NCBI GenBank assembly: GCA_965601665.1
Contig: OZ271833.1
Location: forward strand, 2,728,001-2,792,000
Length of the DNA: 64,000 nt
Origin: JANQNX01 sp965601665
Lineage (GTDB): Bacteria; Pseudomonadota; Gammaproteobacteria; Eutrophobiales; Eutrophobiaceae
Direction of reading: 5' to 3'
In this document: positions 34,679-44,315 of the stretch, piece after piece
How the letters are laid out: each line of letters begins with the position of its first letter
Position numbering within the stretch: the stretch's first letter is position 1
The notes under the pieces: generated by a model
Told to the model about the DNA's origin: nothing
The model's input: only the letters and a program-made list of their open reading frames with translations
The model's database searches: none
Program-made: the position numbers and the translations under genes

Positions 34679-34727
34679 GGTGAGGGGGTACTGTGCCCTT
34701 TTGATTTTGGAAAATAGATAAAAAATT

Positions 34728-35102
34728 ATGGCAACGATCAACCAATTAGTCAGGAAACCGCGCAAACGCCAGCGCGTAAAAAGCAATGTTCCAGCACTGG
34801 AAGCTTGTCCTCAGAAACGAGGCGTTTGTACGCGTGTTTACACCACTACGCCAAAGAAGCCGAACTCGGCATTACGTAAAGTAGCCCGCGTAAGGTTAAC
34901 AAATGGACAAGAAGTAACCACTTACATTGGTGGTGAAGGTCACAACCTCCAGGAGCACTCGGTCATCCTGATTCGTGGTGGTCGTGTAAAGGATTTACCC
35001 GGTGTTCGTTACCACACTGTACGTGGCACGCTCGATACATCAGGTGTTGCAGATCGAAAGCAGGGCCGTTCGAAATATGGCGCCAAACGACCCAAGTCAT
35101 AA
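34728..35102 (+). CDS. rpsL: 30S ribosomal protein S12
   Basis: A 124-residue decoding-centre protein, first gene of the str operon. TTPKKPNSALRKVARVRL and GGRVKDLPGVRYHTVRG are intact, with the Lys residues (around 43 and 88) that change in streptomycin resistance both wild type. Length is identical to E. coli (124). A terminator and a structured leader lie upstream. Confidence 0.97.
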   Translation: MATINQLVRKPRKRQRVKSNVPALEACPQKRGVCTRVYTTTPKKPNSALRKVARVRLTNGQEVTTYIGGEGHNLQEHSVILIRGGRVKDLPGVRYHTVRGTLDTSGVADRKQGRSKYGAKRPKS

Positions 35103-35130
35103 CCTTATATATAAGTAACAGGAATTAAAC

Positions 35131-35601
35131 ATGTCCCGAAGACGCGTAGCCGATAAAAGACAGATTCTGCCGGATCCGAAGTACAAGGATAAGGTGTTGG
35201 CCAAATTCATTAATATCATCATGCGTAGCGGTAAGAAATCTGTTGCCGAACAGATTGTTTATGGTGCGTTGAATGAGATCAGTGGCAAGGGCAACCCGGA
35301 GCCGCTGGAGGTCTTCAACAAGGCCATGGAAAATGTCAGGCCCCTGGTTGAGGTTAAATCTCGCCGTGTAGGGGGTGCGACTTACCAGATTCCTGTTGAA
35401 ATTCGCCAGGACCGAAGCATCACTCTGGCAATGCGTTGGGTGGTGGATGCCGCCAAAAACCGCGGTGAAAAGAACATGGGTCTGCGCCTGGCAGGTGAAT
35501 TAATGGATGCCTCTGAAAACAGGGGTTCAGCAATCAAGAAACGTGAAGATACGCACCGCATGGCCGAAGCCAACAAAGCGTTCTCTCACTATCGCTGGTA
35601 A
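35131..35601 (+). CDS. rpsG: 30S ribosomal protein S7
   Basis: A 156-residue primary 16S-binding head protein. It begins MSRRRVADKRQILPDPKY and has the conserved RRVGGATYQIPVEI region and the C-terminal HRMAEANKAFSHYRW. In E. coli S7 represses its operon by binding the rpsL-rpsG gap; that gap is only 28 bp here, too short for the known site. Confidence 0.97.
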   Translation: MSRRRVADKRQILPDPKYKDKVLAKFINIIMRSGKKSVAEQIVYGALNEISGKGNPEPLEVFNKAMENVRPLVEVKSRRVGGATYQIPVEIRQDRSITLAMRWVVDAAKNRGEKNMGLRLAGELMDASENRGSAIKKREDTHRMAEANKAFSHYRW

Positions 35602-35625
35602 GCCGGTTACACAGGTATCATTATC

Positions 35626-37728
35626 ATGGCCCGCACAACACCCATCGAACGCTACCGAAATATCGGCATCATGGCGCACATCGACGCGGGCAAGACCACA
35701 ACGACGGAACGCATTCTGTTTTACACGGGTGTCTCTCACAAAATTGGTGAAGTGCATGATGGCGCAGCCGTTATGGACTGGATGGAGCAGGAACAGGAAC
35801 GCGGCATCACAATAACTTCTGCTGCTACTACCTGTTTCTGGCAGGGCACAGCGCAACAGTTTCCACAGCATCGAATCAATATTATTGACACCCCGGGTCA
35901 CGTTGATTTCACCATTGAAGTTGAACGTTCACTTCGTGTACTTGATGGTGCGTGTGCCGTCTTTTGCGCGGTAGGCGGCGTTGAACCACAGTCTGAAACC
36001 GTATGGCGCCAGGCCAATAAATATCATGTGCCCAGAATGGCATTTGTTAACAAAATGGACCGTGCCGGTGCAGACTTTTTGCGTGTTGTTGATCAAATCA
36101 AAACCCGGCTCGCCAGCAACCCTGTGCCAATGCAATTACCCATCGGTGCCGAAGACAAGTTTGAAGGTGTTATAGACCTGGTAAAGATGAAGGCGATTTA
36201 CTGGGAAGATGAAAACATGGGTATCAAGTTTGAGGAAAAAGACATTCCTGCTGACTACCAGGAACTGGCCTCTGAGTGGCATGAAAACATGCTGGAAAGC
36301 GCGGCTGAAGCCTCGGAAGAGCTCATGGAAGCTTACCTTGAAGACAGTGAACTGTCTGAAGAACAAATCAAACAAGGTATTCGCATTCAGACGCTTGCCA
36401 ATGAAATCGTACCGGTGTTTTGTGGTTCGGCATTCAAGAACAAGGGTGTACAGACCATGCTTGACGCTGTCATTGATTACATGCCTTCTCCTATCGACGT
36501 GCCTGCTATTAAGGGACATCTGGATGACAAGGATGAGACTGAGGCAGAACGTCATGCCGATGATAAAGAGCCTTTTTCAGCGCTTGCCTTCAAGATTGCT
36601 ACTGACCCGTTTGTCGGTAACCTGACCTTCTTCCGTGTTTATTCCGGTGCCATGGCGGCAGGTGATACCGTTTATAACCCGATTAAGACCAGGAAAGAGC
36701 GTATTGGTCGCCTGCTACAAATGCATGCCAACAGTCGTGAGGAAATAAAAGAAGTACTTGCAGGTGATATCGCTGCTGCTGTTGGTCTTAAGGACGTCAC
36801 TACCGGCGACACCCTTTGCGATATTAATAGCGTTATTACCCTTGAGCGAATGGAATTTCCGGACCCGGTAATCTCGGTTGCGGTGGAGCCAAAAACAAAG
36901 GTCGACCAGGAAAAAATGGGCCTGGCGCTTGGCAAGCTGGCCCAGGAAGATCCGTCTTTTCGTGTCCATACTGATGAGGAATCTGGTCAGACAATTATCT
37001 CCGGTATGGGCGAGTTGCACCTCGAAATTATTGTCGATCGCCTGAAACGTGAGTTCAAGGTTGAGGCCAATGTAGGTAAACCACAGGTGGCCTACCGCGA
37101 AACGATCCGCAATACCCTGGAAAAGGCCGAAGGCAAATTTGTGCGTCAGTCAGGTGGTCGCGGTCAGTATGGACACGTTATTTTCAGGATTGAGCCGAAG
37201 CCGGCTGGTGAGGGTTTTGAGTTCGTGAATGAAATAGTAGGCGGTGTTGTACCCAAGGAGTACATACCTGCCATTGAAAAAGGCGTTCAGGAACAGATGG
37301 AAAACGGTATTATCGCCGGCTACCCGGTAGTCGACGTAAAAGTCACTTTATACGATGGTTCGTATCATGATGTTGACTCCAGCGAAATGGCGTTTAAAAT
37401 CGCCGGCTCCATGGGATTCAAGGAAGGTGCCAGCAAGGCCAAACCGGTGCTGCTGGAGCCCATCATGAAAGTAGAGGTAGTAACCCCTGAGGAATACATG
37501 GGTACCGTCAACGGTGATTTGAATCGTAGACGGGGTATTTTGCAGGGCGCAGAAGATTCTCCCTCCGGCAAGATTATTAAAGCAGAAGTTCCACTTAGCG
37601 AAATGTTCGGTTATGCGACCGACTTACGCTCGGCTACACAGGGTCGCGCCGTTTATACGATGGAATTTGCAAAATATAACGAAGTGCCAGCGAATATTGC
37701 TGACACGATTACTAACAGAAACCAATAA
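35626..37728 (+). CDS. fusA: Elongation factor G
   Basis: A 700-residue translocation GTPase. The G domain has AHIDAGKTTTTERIL (P-loop), EQERGITITSAATT (switch I), DTPGHVDFT (switch II) and NKMDR (G4). Domains II to V follow, with GELHLEIIVDRL and GRGQYGHV in domains III/IV. Codon use is ordinary for the region, in contrast to the tuf gene 31 bp downstream. Confidence 0.98.
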   Translation: MARTTPIERYRNIGIMAHIDAGKTTTTERILFYTGVSHKIGEVHDGAAVMDWMEQEQERGITITSAATTCFWQGTAQQFPQHRINIIDTPGHVDFTIEVERSLRVLDGACAVFCAVGGVEPQSETVWRQANKYHVPRMAFVNKMDRAGADFLRVVDQIKTRLASNPVPMQLPIGAEDKFEGVIDLVKMKAIYWEDENMGIKFEEKDIPADYQELASEWHENMLESAAEASEELMEAYLEDSELSEEQIKQGIRIQTLANEIVPVFCGSAFKNKGVQTMLDAVIDYMPSPIDVPAIKGHLDDKDETEAERHADDKEPFSALAFKIATDPFVGNLTFFRVYSGAMAAGDTVYNPIKTRKERIGRLLQMHANSREEIKEVLAGDIAAAVGLKDVTTGDTLCDINSVITLERMEFPDPVISVAVEPKTKVDQEKMGLALGKLAQEDPSFRVHTDEESGQTIISGMGELHLEIIVDRLKREFKVEANVGKPQVAYRETIRNTLEKAEGKFVRQSGGRGQYGHVIFRIEPKPAGEGFEFVNEIVGGVVPKEYIPAIEKGVQEQMENGIIAGYPVVDVKVTLYDGSYHDVDSSEMAFKIAGSMGFKEGASKAKPVLLEPIMKVEVVTPEEYMGTVNGDLNRRRGILQGAEDSPSGKIIKAEVPLSEMFGYATDLRSATQGRAVYTMEFAKYNEVPANIADTITNRNQ

Positions 37729-37759
37729 TTGTATTCAATCAGTCAAGAGGTGATTAGCC

Positions 37760-38950
37760 GTGTCCAAGGAAAAATTTGAAAGAACGAAGCCGCATGTGAA
37801 CGTGGGAACGATCGGCCATGTAGACCATGGGAAGACGACGCTAACGGCGGCGATCACAAAGACGATGTCGGAGAAATTCGGTGGTGAATCGAAGGCCTAT
37901 GATCAGATTGACAACGCGCCTGAAGAGCGCGAGCGCGGCATTACGATTGCAACGGCGCACGTGGAATACGAAAGCGAAGGCCGTCACTATGCGCACGTAG
38001 ACTGCCCGGGACACGCGGACTATGTGAAGAACATGATTACGGGTGCGGCGCAGATGGACGGGGCTATCCTGGTTTGTAGCGCAGCGGATGGCCCGATGCC
38101 GCAGACGCGCGAGCATATTCTGCTGGCGCGCCAGGTAGGTGTACCGAAGATCGTGGTTTATTTGAACAAGGCGGATCAGGTTGACGATGCGGAGCTGTTG
38201 GAACTGGTTGAAATGGAAGTACGTGAGCTGCTGGATTCGTATGAATTCCCGGGCGACGACACCCCGGTAGTGACCGGCTCGGCGCTGAAAGCGATCGAAG
38301 GCGACACCTCTGATATTGGTATTCCGTCGATTGAGAAGCTGGTTGCGGCGATGGACGATTACATTCCGATCCCGGAGCGTCCGGTGGATCAGCCATTTTT
38401 GATGCCGATTGAAGACGTATTCAGTATTTCGGGTCGTGGCACGGTGGTGACGGGTCGTGTAGAGCGCGGCATTGTGAAGGTCGGCGAAGAAATCGAGATT
38501 GTCGGCATCAAGGACACGCAGAAGACGACGTGTACCGGCGTGGAAATGTTCAGGAAGCTGCTGGACGAAGGCCAGGCGGGCGACAACGTGGGTGTGTTGC
38601 TGCGTGGTACGAAGCGTGAGGAAGTGGAGCGTGGCCAGGTGTTGTGTAAGCCGGGCACGATTACGCCGCACACGCATTTTGAAGCCGAGGTGTATGTGCT
38701 GAGCAAGGATGAAGGTGGCCGTCATACGCCGTTCTTCAACAACTACCGTCCGCAGTTCTACTTCCGTACGACAGACGTGACGGGGGCAGTGGAATTGCCT
38801 GATGGAACGGAAATGGTGATGCCGGGCGACAACATCAAGATCACGGTAAAACTGATAGCGCCGATTGCGATGGAAGACGGTCTGCGCTTTGCGATACGAG
38901 AAGGCGGCCGTACCGTGGGTGCGGGTGTGGTCTCTAAAATTATTGAGTAA
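37760..38950 (+). CDS. tuf: Elongation factor Tu (copy 2, str operon)
   Basis: The same 396-residue protein as the gene at 21235. Compared with copy 1, the start is GTG (not ATG), the stop is TAA (not TGA), and nine further differences are silent. Similarity stops exactly at the ends of the coding sequence; upstream and downstream flanks are unrelated. It has the same marked ACG/GCG/CCG/GTG bias. It follows fusA (31 bp) and is 5 bp before rpsJ. Near-identity across 16.5 kb is best explained by gene conversion. Confidence 0.98.
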   Translation: MSKEKFERTKPHVNVGTIGHVDHGKTTLTAAITKTMSEKFGGESKAYDQIDNAPEERERGITIATAHVEYESEGRHYAHVDCPGHADYVKNMITGAAQMDGAILVCSAADGPMPQTREHILLARQVGVPKIVVYLNKADQVDDAELLELVEMEVRELLDSYEFPGDDTPVVTGSALKAIEGDTSDIGIPSIEKLVAAMDDYIPIPERPVDQPFLMPIEDVFSISGRGTVVTGRVERGIVKVGEEIEIVGIKDTQKTTCTGVEMFRKLLDEGQAGDNVGVLLRGTKREEVERGQVLCKPGTITPHTHFEAEVYVLSKDEGGRHTPFFNNYRPQFYFRTTDVTGAVELPDGTEMVMPGDNIKITVKLIAPIAMEDGLRFAIREGGRTVGAGVVSKIIE

Positions 38951-38955
38951 CTTCG

Positions 38956-39270
38956 ATGGCAGATAATCAAGTAATCAGAATACGTTTAAAGGCATTCGAC
39001 CACCGCCTTATCGATCAATCAACGAAAGAGATTGTCGAAACGGCGCGTCGAACCGGTGCCCAGATAAAGGGCCCCATTCCTTTACCAACGAAAAAGGAAC
39101 GCTTCACCGTTTTGATTTCACCGCATGTGAATAAAGATGCGCGCGATCAATACGAGATACGTACTCACAAACGTTTGATGGATATTGTCAATCCGACAGA
39201 CAAGACAGTTGATGCTTTAATGAAACTGGATCTGGCTGCCGGCGTTGATGTGCAAATTAAACTTAACTAA
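38956..39270 (+). CDS. rpsJ: 30S ribosomal protein S10
   Basis: A 104-residue protein of the 30S head, also NusE in antitermination complexes with NusB and NusG. It has IRIRLKAFDHRLID at the start, then PLPTKKERFTVL and RTHKRLMDI. It begins only 5 bp after tuf, so no S10 leader (the L4-controlled attenuator of E. coli) can precede it. Confidence 0.97.
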   Translation: MADNQVIRIRLKAFDHRLIDQSTKEIVETARRTGAQIKGPIPLPTKKERFTVLISPHVNKDARDQYEIRTHKRLMDIVNPTDKTVDALMKLDLAAGVDVQIKLN

Positions 39271-39292
39271 CAAGAACACTGGTTGAATAACA

Positions 39293-39943
39293 ATGACGAT
39301 TGGAATTGTAGGCAGAAAACGCGGAATGACACGATTGTTTACGGAAGATGGACAGTCCGTGCCAGTTACCGTGGTAGAAGCGGCGCCTAACCTGGTGGCA
39401 GGTCTGTTAACGTCTGAAGTCAACGGATATAACGCTGTGCAGGTTGCATGGGGTAAGAAAAAACCGGCCGCTATCAGTAAATCGATGGCGGGTAGCTTTG
39501 CCAAGGCTAACCTGGAAGCGGCTGAAGGTTTGCTGGAATATCGCATCGATGAAGCTGAGGCCGAGCAATATCCAGCCGGTACTGAAATCAAGGTTGATAT
39601 GTTTGAAGCTGGCCAGAAAGTTGACGTCACTGGCACCACCATTGGTAAAGGGTTTGCCGGTGCAATCAAACGTCATAATTTTGCCGGTCAACGTAATACG
39701 CACGGTAACTCACTGTCGCATCGTGCACCTGGCTCTATCGGTCAATGCCAGACTCCAGGTCGTGTATTCAAAGGCAAGAAAATGGCTGGTCATATGGGCA
39801 ACAAGCAACAAACCATCCAGAACCTGGAAGTTGTCCGTGTCGATAGTGAAAGAAATCTTTTGTTAATCAAGGGTTCAGTGCCTTCCGCGAAAGGCGGCAA
39901 GGTCGTTGTCAAACCTGCAGTCAAGCAGCGTAACAAGGCATAA
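39293..39943 (+). CDS. rplC: 50S ribosomal protein L3
   Basis: A 216-residue early-assembly protein whose extension reaches the peptidyl transferase centre. It begins MTIGIVGRKRGMTRLFTEDG and carries the HRAPGSIGQCQTPGRVFKGKKMAGHMG loop with the Gln that PrmB methylates in E. coli. Second gene of the S10 operon. Confidence 0.97.
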   Translation: MTIGIVGRKRGMTRLFTEDGQSVPVTVVEAAPNLVAGLLTSEVNGYNAVQVAWGKKKPAAISKSMAGSFAKANLEAAEGLLEYRIDEAEAEQYPAGTEIKVDMFEAGQKVDVTGTTIGKGFAGAIKRHNFAGQRNTHGNSLSHRAPGSIGQCQTPGRVFKGKKMAGHMGNKQQTIQNLEVVRVDSERNLLLIKGSVPSAKGGKVVVKPAVKQRNKA

Positions 39944-39948
39944 CAACA

Positions 39949-40566
39949 ATGGAATTATCATTACAACAATCAGGCAAGAAAAAGGCAGCAAAGATGACAG
40001 TTGCTGATAGCGTTTTCTCTGCTGACTTTAACGAGCCGCTTGTGCACCAGGTGTTGACTAGCTACATGGCTGGCTCACGCTCCGGCACCAAGGCCCAACG
40101 TACTCGCTCCGAGGTGCGCGGTGGTGGCAAAAAGCCATGGCGTCAAAAAGGTACCGGTCGCGCACGTGCGGGCACCATTCGTAGTCCAATATGGCGCAGC
40201 GGTGGTGTCACGTTTGCTGCCAAGCCGCGTGACTACAGTAAGAAACTGAATAAGAAAATGTATCGCGGTGCAATGCGCTCTATCTTTTCTGAATTACTGC
40301 GTCAGGAACGCCTGATTGCGATTGACCAATTTGATATTGAAGAAGCCAAAACAAAACTGGTTCAGCAGAAACTGGCTGAGCTGGGTCTTAAAGATGTATT
40401 GATTGTTACTGATGAATTAACCGAAAAGCTGTATCTCGGGATCAGGAACCTGCCCAAGGTGGACGTAATAGATACAGATGAAATCGATCCATATTCACTT
40501 ATCGGATTTGAGAAAGTGTTAATTACTAAAGCCGCACTTGAAAAAGTAGAGGCCTGGCTATCATGA
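39949..40566 (+). CDS. rplD: 50S ribosomal protein L4
   Basis: A 205-residue exit-tunnel protein. The tunnel loop is clear: SGTKAQRTRSEVRGGGKKPW then QKGTGRARAGTIRSP. In E. coli L4 also controls the S10 operon by attenuation, but the target leader is missing here. The stop overlaps the rplW ATG (ATGA). Confidence 0.97.
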   Translation: MELSLQQSGKKKAAKMTVADSVFSADFNEPLVHQVLTSYMAGSRSGTKAQRTRSEVRGGGKKPWRQKGTGRARAGTIRSPIWRSGGVTFAAKPRDYSKKLNKKMYRGAMRSIFSELLRQERLIAIDQFDIEEAKTKLVQQKLAELGLKDVLIVTDELTEKLYLGIRNLPKVDVIDTDEIDPYSLIGFEKVLITKAALEKVEAWLS

Positions 40567-40859
40567 ATCAGGAAAAGCTAATGAAGGTGTTGCTTGAGCC
40601 ACGCGTGACTGAAAAATCAACCATGGTTGGCGAAGCCAGTAACCAGTACGTGTTCAAGGTTGCCAAAGCTGCTACCAAGCCGGAAATCAAACAGGCTGTA
40701 GAGTTGATGTTTGAAGGTGCAGAAGTTGAATCTGTGCAGATACTAAATGTTAAAGGTAAGAATAAAACGTTCGCGCGCCAGCCGGGTAAGCGTGCAGATT
40801 GGAAGAAAGCCTATGTCAAGTTAAAGCCCGGCTTCGACATTGATTTTATGGGCGGTTAA
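40563..40859 (+). CDS. rplW: 50S ribosomal protein L23
   Basis: A 98-residue protein at the tunnel exit, docking site for trigger factor and SRP. Features: LLEPRVTEKSTMV at the start, KPEIKQAVE, and a C-terminal KKAYVKLKPG. It overlaps rplD by 4 bp. Confidence 0.96.
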   Translation: MNQEKLMKVLLEPRVTEKSTMVGEASNQYVFKVAKAATKPEIKQAVELMFEGAEVESVQILNVKGKNKTFARQPGKRADWKKAYVKLKPGFDIDFMGG

Positions 40860-40872
40860 CAGGTAACGAATA

Positions 40873-41706
<834 letters not shown>

Positions 41707-41709
41707 ACC

Positions 41710-41982
41710 GTGCCACGTTCCATTAGAAAAGGTCCTTTTGTTGACCATCACCTGTTAAAGAAGGTGGAAGTTGCCAAGGAAAATAATGATAAGCGTCCGA
41801 TCAAGACCTGGTCGCGTCGCTCAATGGTTATGCCTGATATGGTTGGTCTGACTATTGGCGTACACAATGGCCGCGAACATATGCCGATTTATATCTCTGA
41901 AAACATGGTTGGTCACAAGCTTGGCGAGTTTGCATTAACGCGCACTTTCCGTGGCCATCTTGCAGACAGGAAAACTAAATAA
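41710..41982 (+). CDS. rpsS: 30S ribosomal protein S19
   Basis: A 90-residue head protein that forms a complex with S13. It starts PRSIRKGPFVDHHLLKKVE at a GTG 3 bp after rplB; HNGREHMPIYISENMVGHKLGEFALTR is the family signature (split here by description only). Length fits the family (92 in E. coli). Confidence 0.96.
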   Translation: MPRSIRKGPFVDHHLLKKVEVAKENNDKRPIKTWSRRSMVMPDMVGLTIGVHNGREHMPIYISENMVGHKLGEFALTRTFRGHLADRKTK

Positions 41983-41993
41983 GAGCGAACAGT

Positions 41994-42332
41994 ATGGCTA
42001 CTTCTGCAACATTAAAATTTACACATTTGTCACCGCAAAAACTGCGCCTGGTTGCTGATCAGGTTCGTGGAATGCAGGTAGACAAGGCAGTTAACCTTCT
42101 TGCCTTCAGCAACAAGAAGGGTGCAGACATCCTGAAGAAAGTCCTGGAGTCAGCAATTGCCAACGCTGAAAACAATGACGGTGCCGATATTGATGAATTG
42201 CGAGTCAGTGCAATTCAGGTGAATCAGGGGCCCACGATGAAGCGTTTGCGTCCACGGGCAAGGGGCCGCGCAGACAGAATCTTGAAACGAACCAGTCATC
42301 TGACTGTGACGGTTGCGGAAAACGGAGAGTAA
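41994..42332 (+). CDS. rplV: 50S ribosomal protein L22
   Basis: A 112-residue protein whose beta hairpin lines the exit tunnel. Features: LSPQKLRLVADQVRGMQVDKA and the loop QVNQGPTMKRLRPRARGRAD. No change typical of macrolide resistance is visible in the loop. Co-transcribed with rpsS and rpsC. Confidence 0.96.
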   Translation: MATSATLKFTHLSPQKLRLVADQVRGMQVDKAVNLLAFSNKKGADILKKVLESAIANAENNDGADIDELRVSAIQVNQGPTMKRLRPRARGRADRILKRTSHLTVTVAENGE

Positions 42333-42338
42333 TCAGGT

Positions 42339-43016
42339 ATGGGCCAGAAAGTACATCCAACAGGTATCCGTCTTGGCATTATCAAGGACTGGACGTCTAC
42401 CTGGTATGCAGACAGCAAGGATTATGCTGATTACCTGCACGCAGATATAAAAGTCCGCGAATACATTAGAAAGAAACTGGCGAATGCATCGGTTAGCCGT
42501 ATTCAAATTGAGCGGCCTGCCGGCAATGCCCGTGTCATTATTCACACGGCCCGCCCTGGCATAGTCATTGGCAAGAAAGGTGAAGATATTGAACGCCTGC
42601 GTATGGAAGTTTCGCAAATGCTCGGTGTGCCAGCCCACGTCAGTGTTGAAGAAATTCGCAAACCTGAACTGGATGCTTTTCTTGTCGCTGAAAGCGTCGC
42701 ACAACAAATTGAGCGTCGAATTATGTTTCGTCGCGCCATGAAACGCGCTGTGACTAACACCATGAGATTGGGCGCACAAGGGATCAAGATTACCGTAAGC
42801 GGCCGTTTGAACGGAGCCGAAATTGCCCGAACCGAATGGTATCGCGAAGGCAGAGTACCTTTGCATACGCTGCGAGCTGATATCGATTACGGTACGGCAG
42901 AAGCGCAAACCACGTATGGAATTATTGGCATCAAGGTCTGGATTTTCAAAGGCGAAGTGTTCGGTCACGAACAGAGTGTTGAAGAAGAGACCGCCACAGA
43001 AGAAGCACAGGCTTAA
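42339..43016 (+). CDS. rpsC: 30S ribosomal protein S3
   Basis: A 225-residue protein at the mRNA entrance. The N-terminus is MGQKVHPTGIRLGI. The KH domain with GIVIGKKGEDIERLR is at about 70-90, and the C-terminal domain contains ARTEWYREGRVPLHTLRADI. An acidic tail ends the protein. Confidence 0.97.
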   Translation: MGQKVHPTGIRLGIIKDWTSTWYADSKDYADYLHADIKVREYIRKKLANASVSRIQIERPAGNARVIIHTARPGIVIGKKGEDIERLRMEVSQMLGVPAHVSVEEIRKPELDAFLVAESVAQQIERRIMFRRAMKRAVTNTMRLGAQGIKITVSGRLNGAEIARTEWYREGRVPLHTLRADIDYGTAEAQTTYGIIGIKVWIFKGEVFGHEQSVEEETATEEAQA

Positions 43017-43043
43017 ATTTAAAAGTAATTACAGGATAGAGAC

Positions 43044-43457
43044 GTGTTACAACCTAAACGAACTAAATTCAGAAAGCAGAGCAAGCTGCGTAACCGTGGT
43101 CTTGCCCAGGTAGGCAATAAGGTCAGCTTTGGTGAGTATGGTCTGAAAGCTGTCGGTCGTGGACGAATTACGGCGCGCCAGATCGAAGCCGCACGTCGAG
43201 CACTGACTCGCCATGTAAAGCGTGGCGCGAAGATCTGGATTCGTATCTTTCCCGATAAACCTGTTACCAAGAAGCCGCTCGAAGTACGACAGGGTAAAGG
43301 TAAGGGTAACGTTGAATACTGGGTAGCACAGATTCAACCTGGTCGAATGCTCTATGAAATGGAAGGAGTGCCCGAAGAATTGGCGCGTGAAGCATTTGAG
43401 CTGGCGGCGGCCAAATTGCCGGTTAAAACCCAGTTTGTCGTCAGGACGGTAATGTAA
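43044..43457 (+). CDS. rplP: 50S ribosomal protein L16
   Basis: A 137-residue protein near the A-site tRNA. It starts LQPKRTKFRKQ (GTG start, AGGA upstream) and carries the Arg-rich RRALTRHVKRGAKIWIRIFP and KGKGNVEYWVAQIQPG segments. The last base of its stop is the first base of the rpmC ATG. Confidence 0.97.
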   Translation: MLQPKRTKFRKQSKLRNRGLAQVGNKVSFGEYGLKAVGRGRITARQIEAARRALTRHVKRGAKIWIRIFPDKPVTKKPLEVRQGKGKGNVEYWVAQIQPGRMLYEMEGVPEELAREAFELAAAKLPVKTQFVVRTVM

Positions 43458-43663
43458 TGAAAGCATCAGAACTCAGAGAAAAGTCAGCAGAAGAATTACA
43501 GACTATGTTGCTGGAAGAGTTGCGTACTCAATTTAATCTGCGCATGCGCAAAGGAACCGGGCAACTGGATAAACCTAGCGAAATGAAAAAAACACGTCGC
43601 AACATTGCACGTATTAATACGCTTATTAACGAGAAAAAAACGGCAGCAGGTGACAAAGCATGA
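43457..43663 (+). CDS. rpmC: 50S ribosomal protein L29
   Basis: A 68-residue, two-helix protein near the tunnel exit: MKASELREKSAEELQTMLLE, then RRNIARINTLINEK. It is coupled to rplP by 1 base and to rpsQ by an ATGA overlap. Confidence 0.95.
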   Translation: MKASELREKSAEELQTMLLEELRTQFNLRMRKGTGQLDKPSEMKKTRRNIARINTLINEKKTAAGDKA

Positions 43664-43926
43664 GCGAAGATCAGAAGCAAGCTAAAACAGTGACCGGTAC
43701 CGTTGTCAGTAACAAGATGGATAAAACCATCTCGGTTCGAGTTGAGCGTACGGTAAAACACCCTTTGTATGGCAAATATGTGCGTCGTTCTACCAAGTAC
43801 ATGGCACATGACGAAAGCAATGAATGTGGTGAGGGTGATGTAGTAGTAATCGAGTCAACTCGACCGATGTCAAAAAATAAAACCTGGCGCTTGCAGAAAG
43901 TTGTCAGCAAGGCCCAGATTGTTTAG
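43660..43926 (+). CDS. rpsQ: 30S ribosomal protein S17
   Basis: An 88-residue OB-fold protein that binds 16S rRNA early in assembly. Features: TVTGTVVSNKMDKTISVRVE and HPLYGKYVRRSTKYMAHDE. Last gene of the S10 operon; rplN follows after 20 bp with no visible terminator, so S10 and spc operons run on. Confidence 0.96.
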   Translation: MSEDQKQAKTVTGTVVSNKMDKTISVRVERTVKHPLYGKYVRRSTKYMAHDESNECGEGDVVVIESTRPMSKNKTWRLQKVVSKAQIV

Positions 43927-43946
43927 TGGGTTAGGAGACAGCACAG

Positions 43947-44315
43947 ATGATTCAAATGCAAACGATACTTGATGCGGCAGACAATAGCGGTGCACGCCGT
44001 CTGATGTGCGTAAAAGTATTGGGTGGCTCAAAGCGGCGCTACGCCAATGTTGGTGATGTAATCAAAGTCAGCATCAAGGAAGCGATTCCTCGCGGCAAGG
44101 TCAAGAAGGGTGAAGTTTACAACGCCGTAGTAGTGCGTACTCGTAAGGGCGTCCGCAGAAAGGACGGTTCGCTTATTCGCTTTGATGGCAATGCAGCAGT
44201 ACTGTTAAACAACCAGTTGCAACCCATTGGCACTCGTATCTTTGGACCTGTTACTCGTGAATTACGTGGTGAGCAATTCATGAAAATTGTTTCACTGGCG
44301 CCGGAGGTACTCTGA
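43947..44315 (+). CDS. rplN: 50S ribosomal protein L14
   Basis: A 122-residue protein at the subunit interface (bridge B8). It begins MIQMQTILDAADNSGARRLM and has GDVIKVSIKEAIPRGKVKKG. The ATG at 43947 is supported by AGGAG upstream and family length. First gene of the spc set; its stop shares a base with the rplX ATG. Confidence 0.96.
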   Translation: MIQMQTILDAADNSGARRLMCVKVLGGSKRRYANVGDVIKVSIKEAIPRGKVKKGEVYNAVVVRTRKGVRRKDGSLIRFDGNAAVLLNNQLQPIGTRIFGPVTRELRGEQFMKIVSLAPEVL

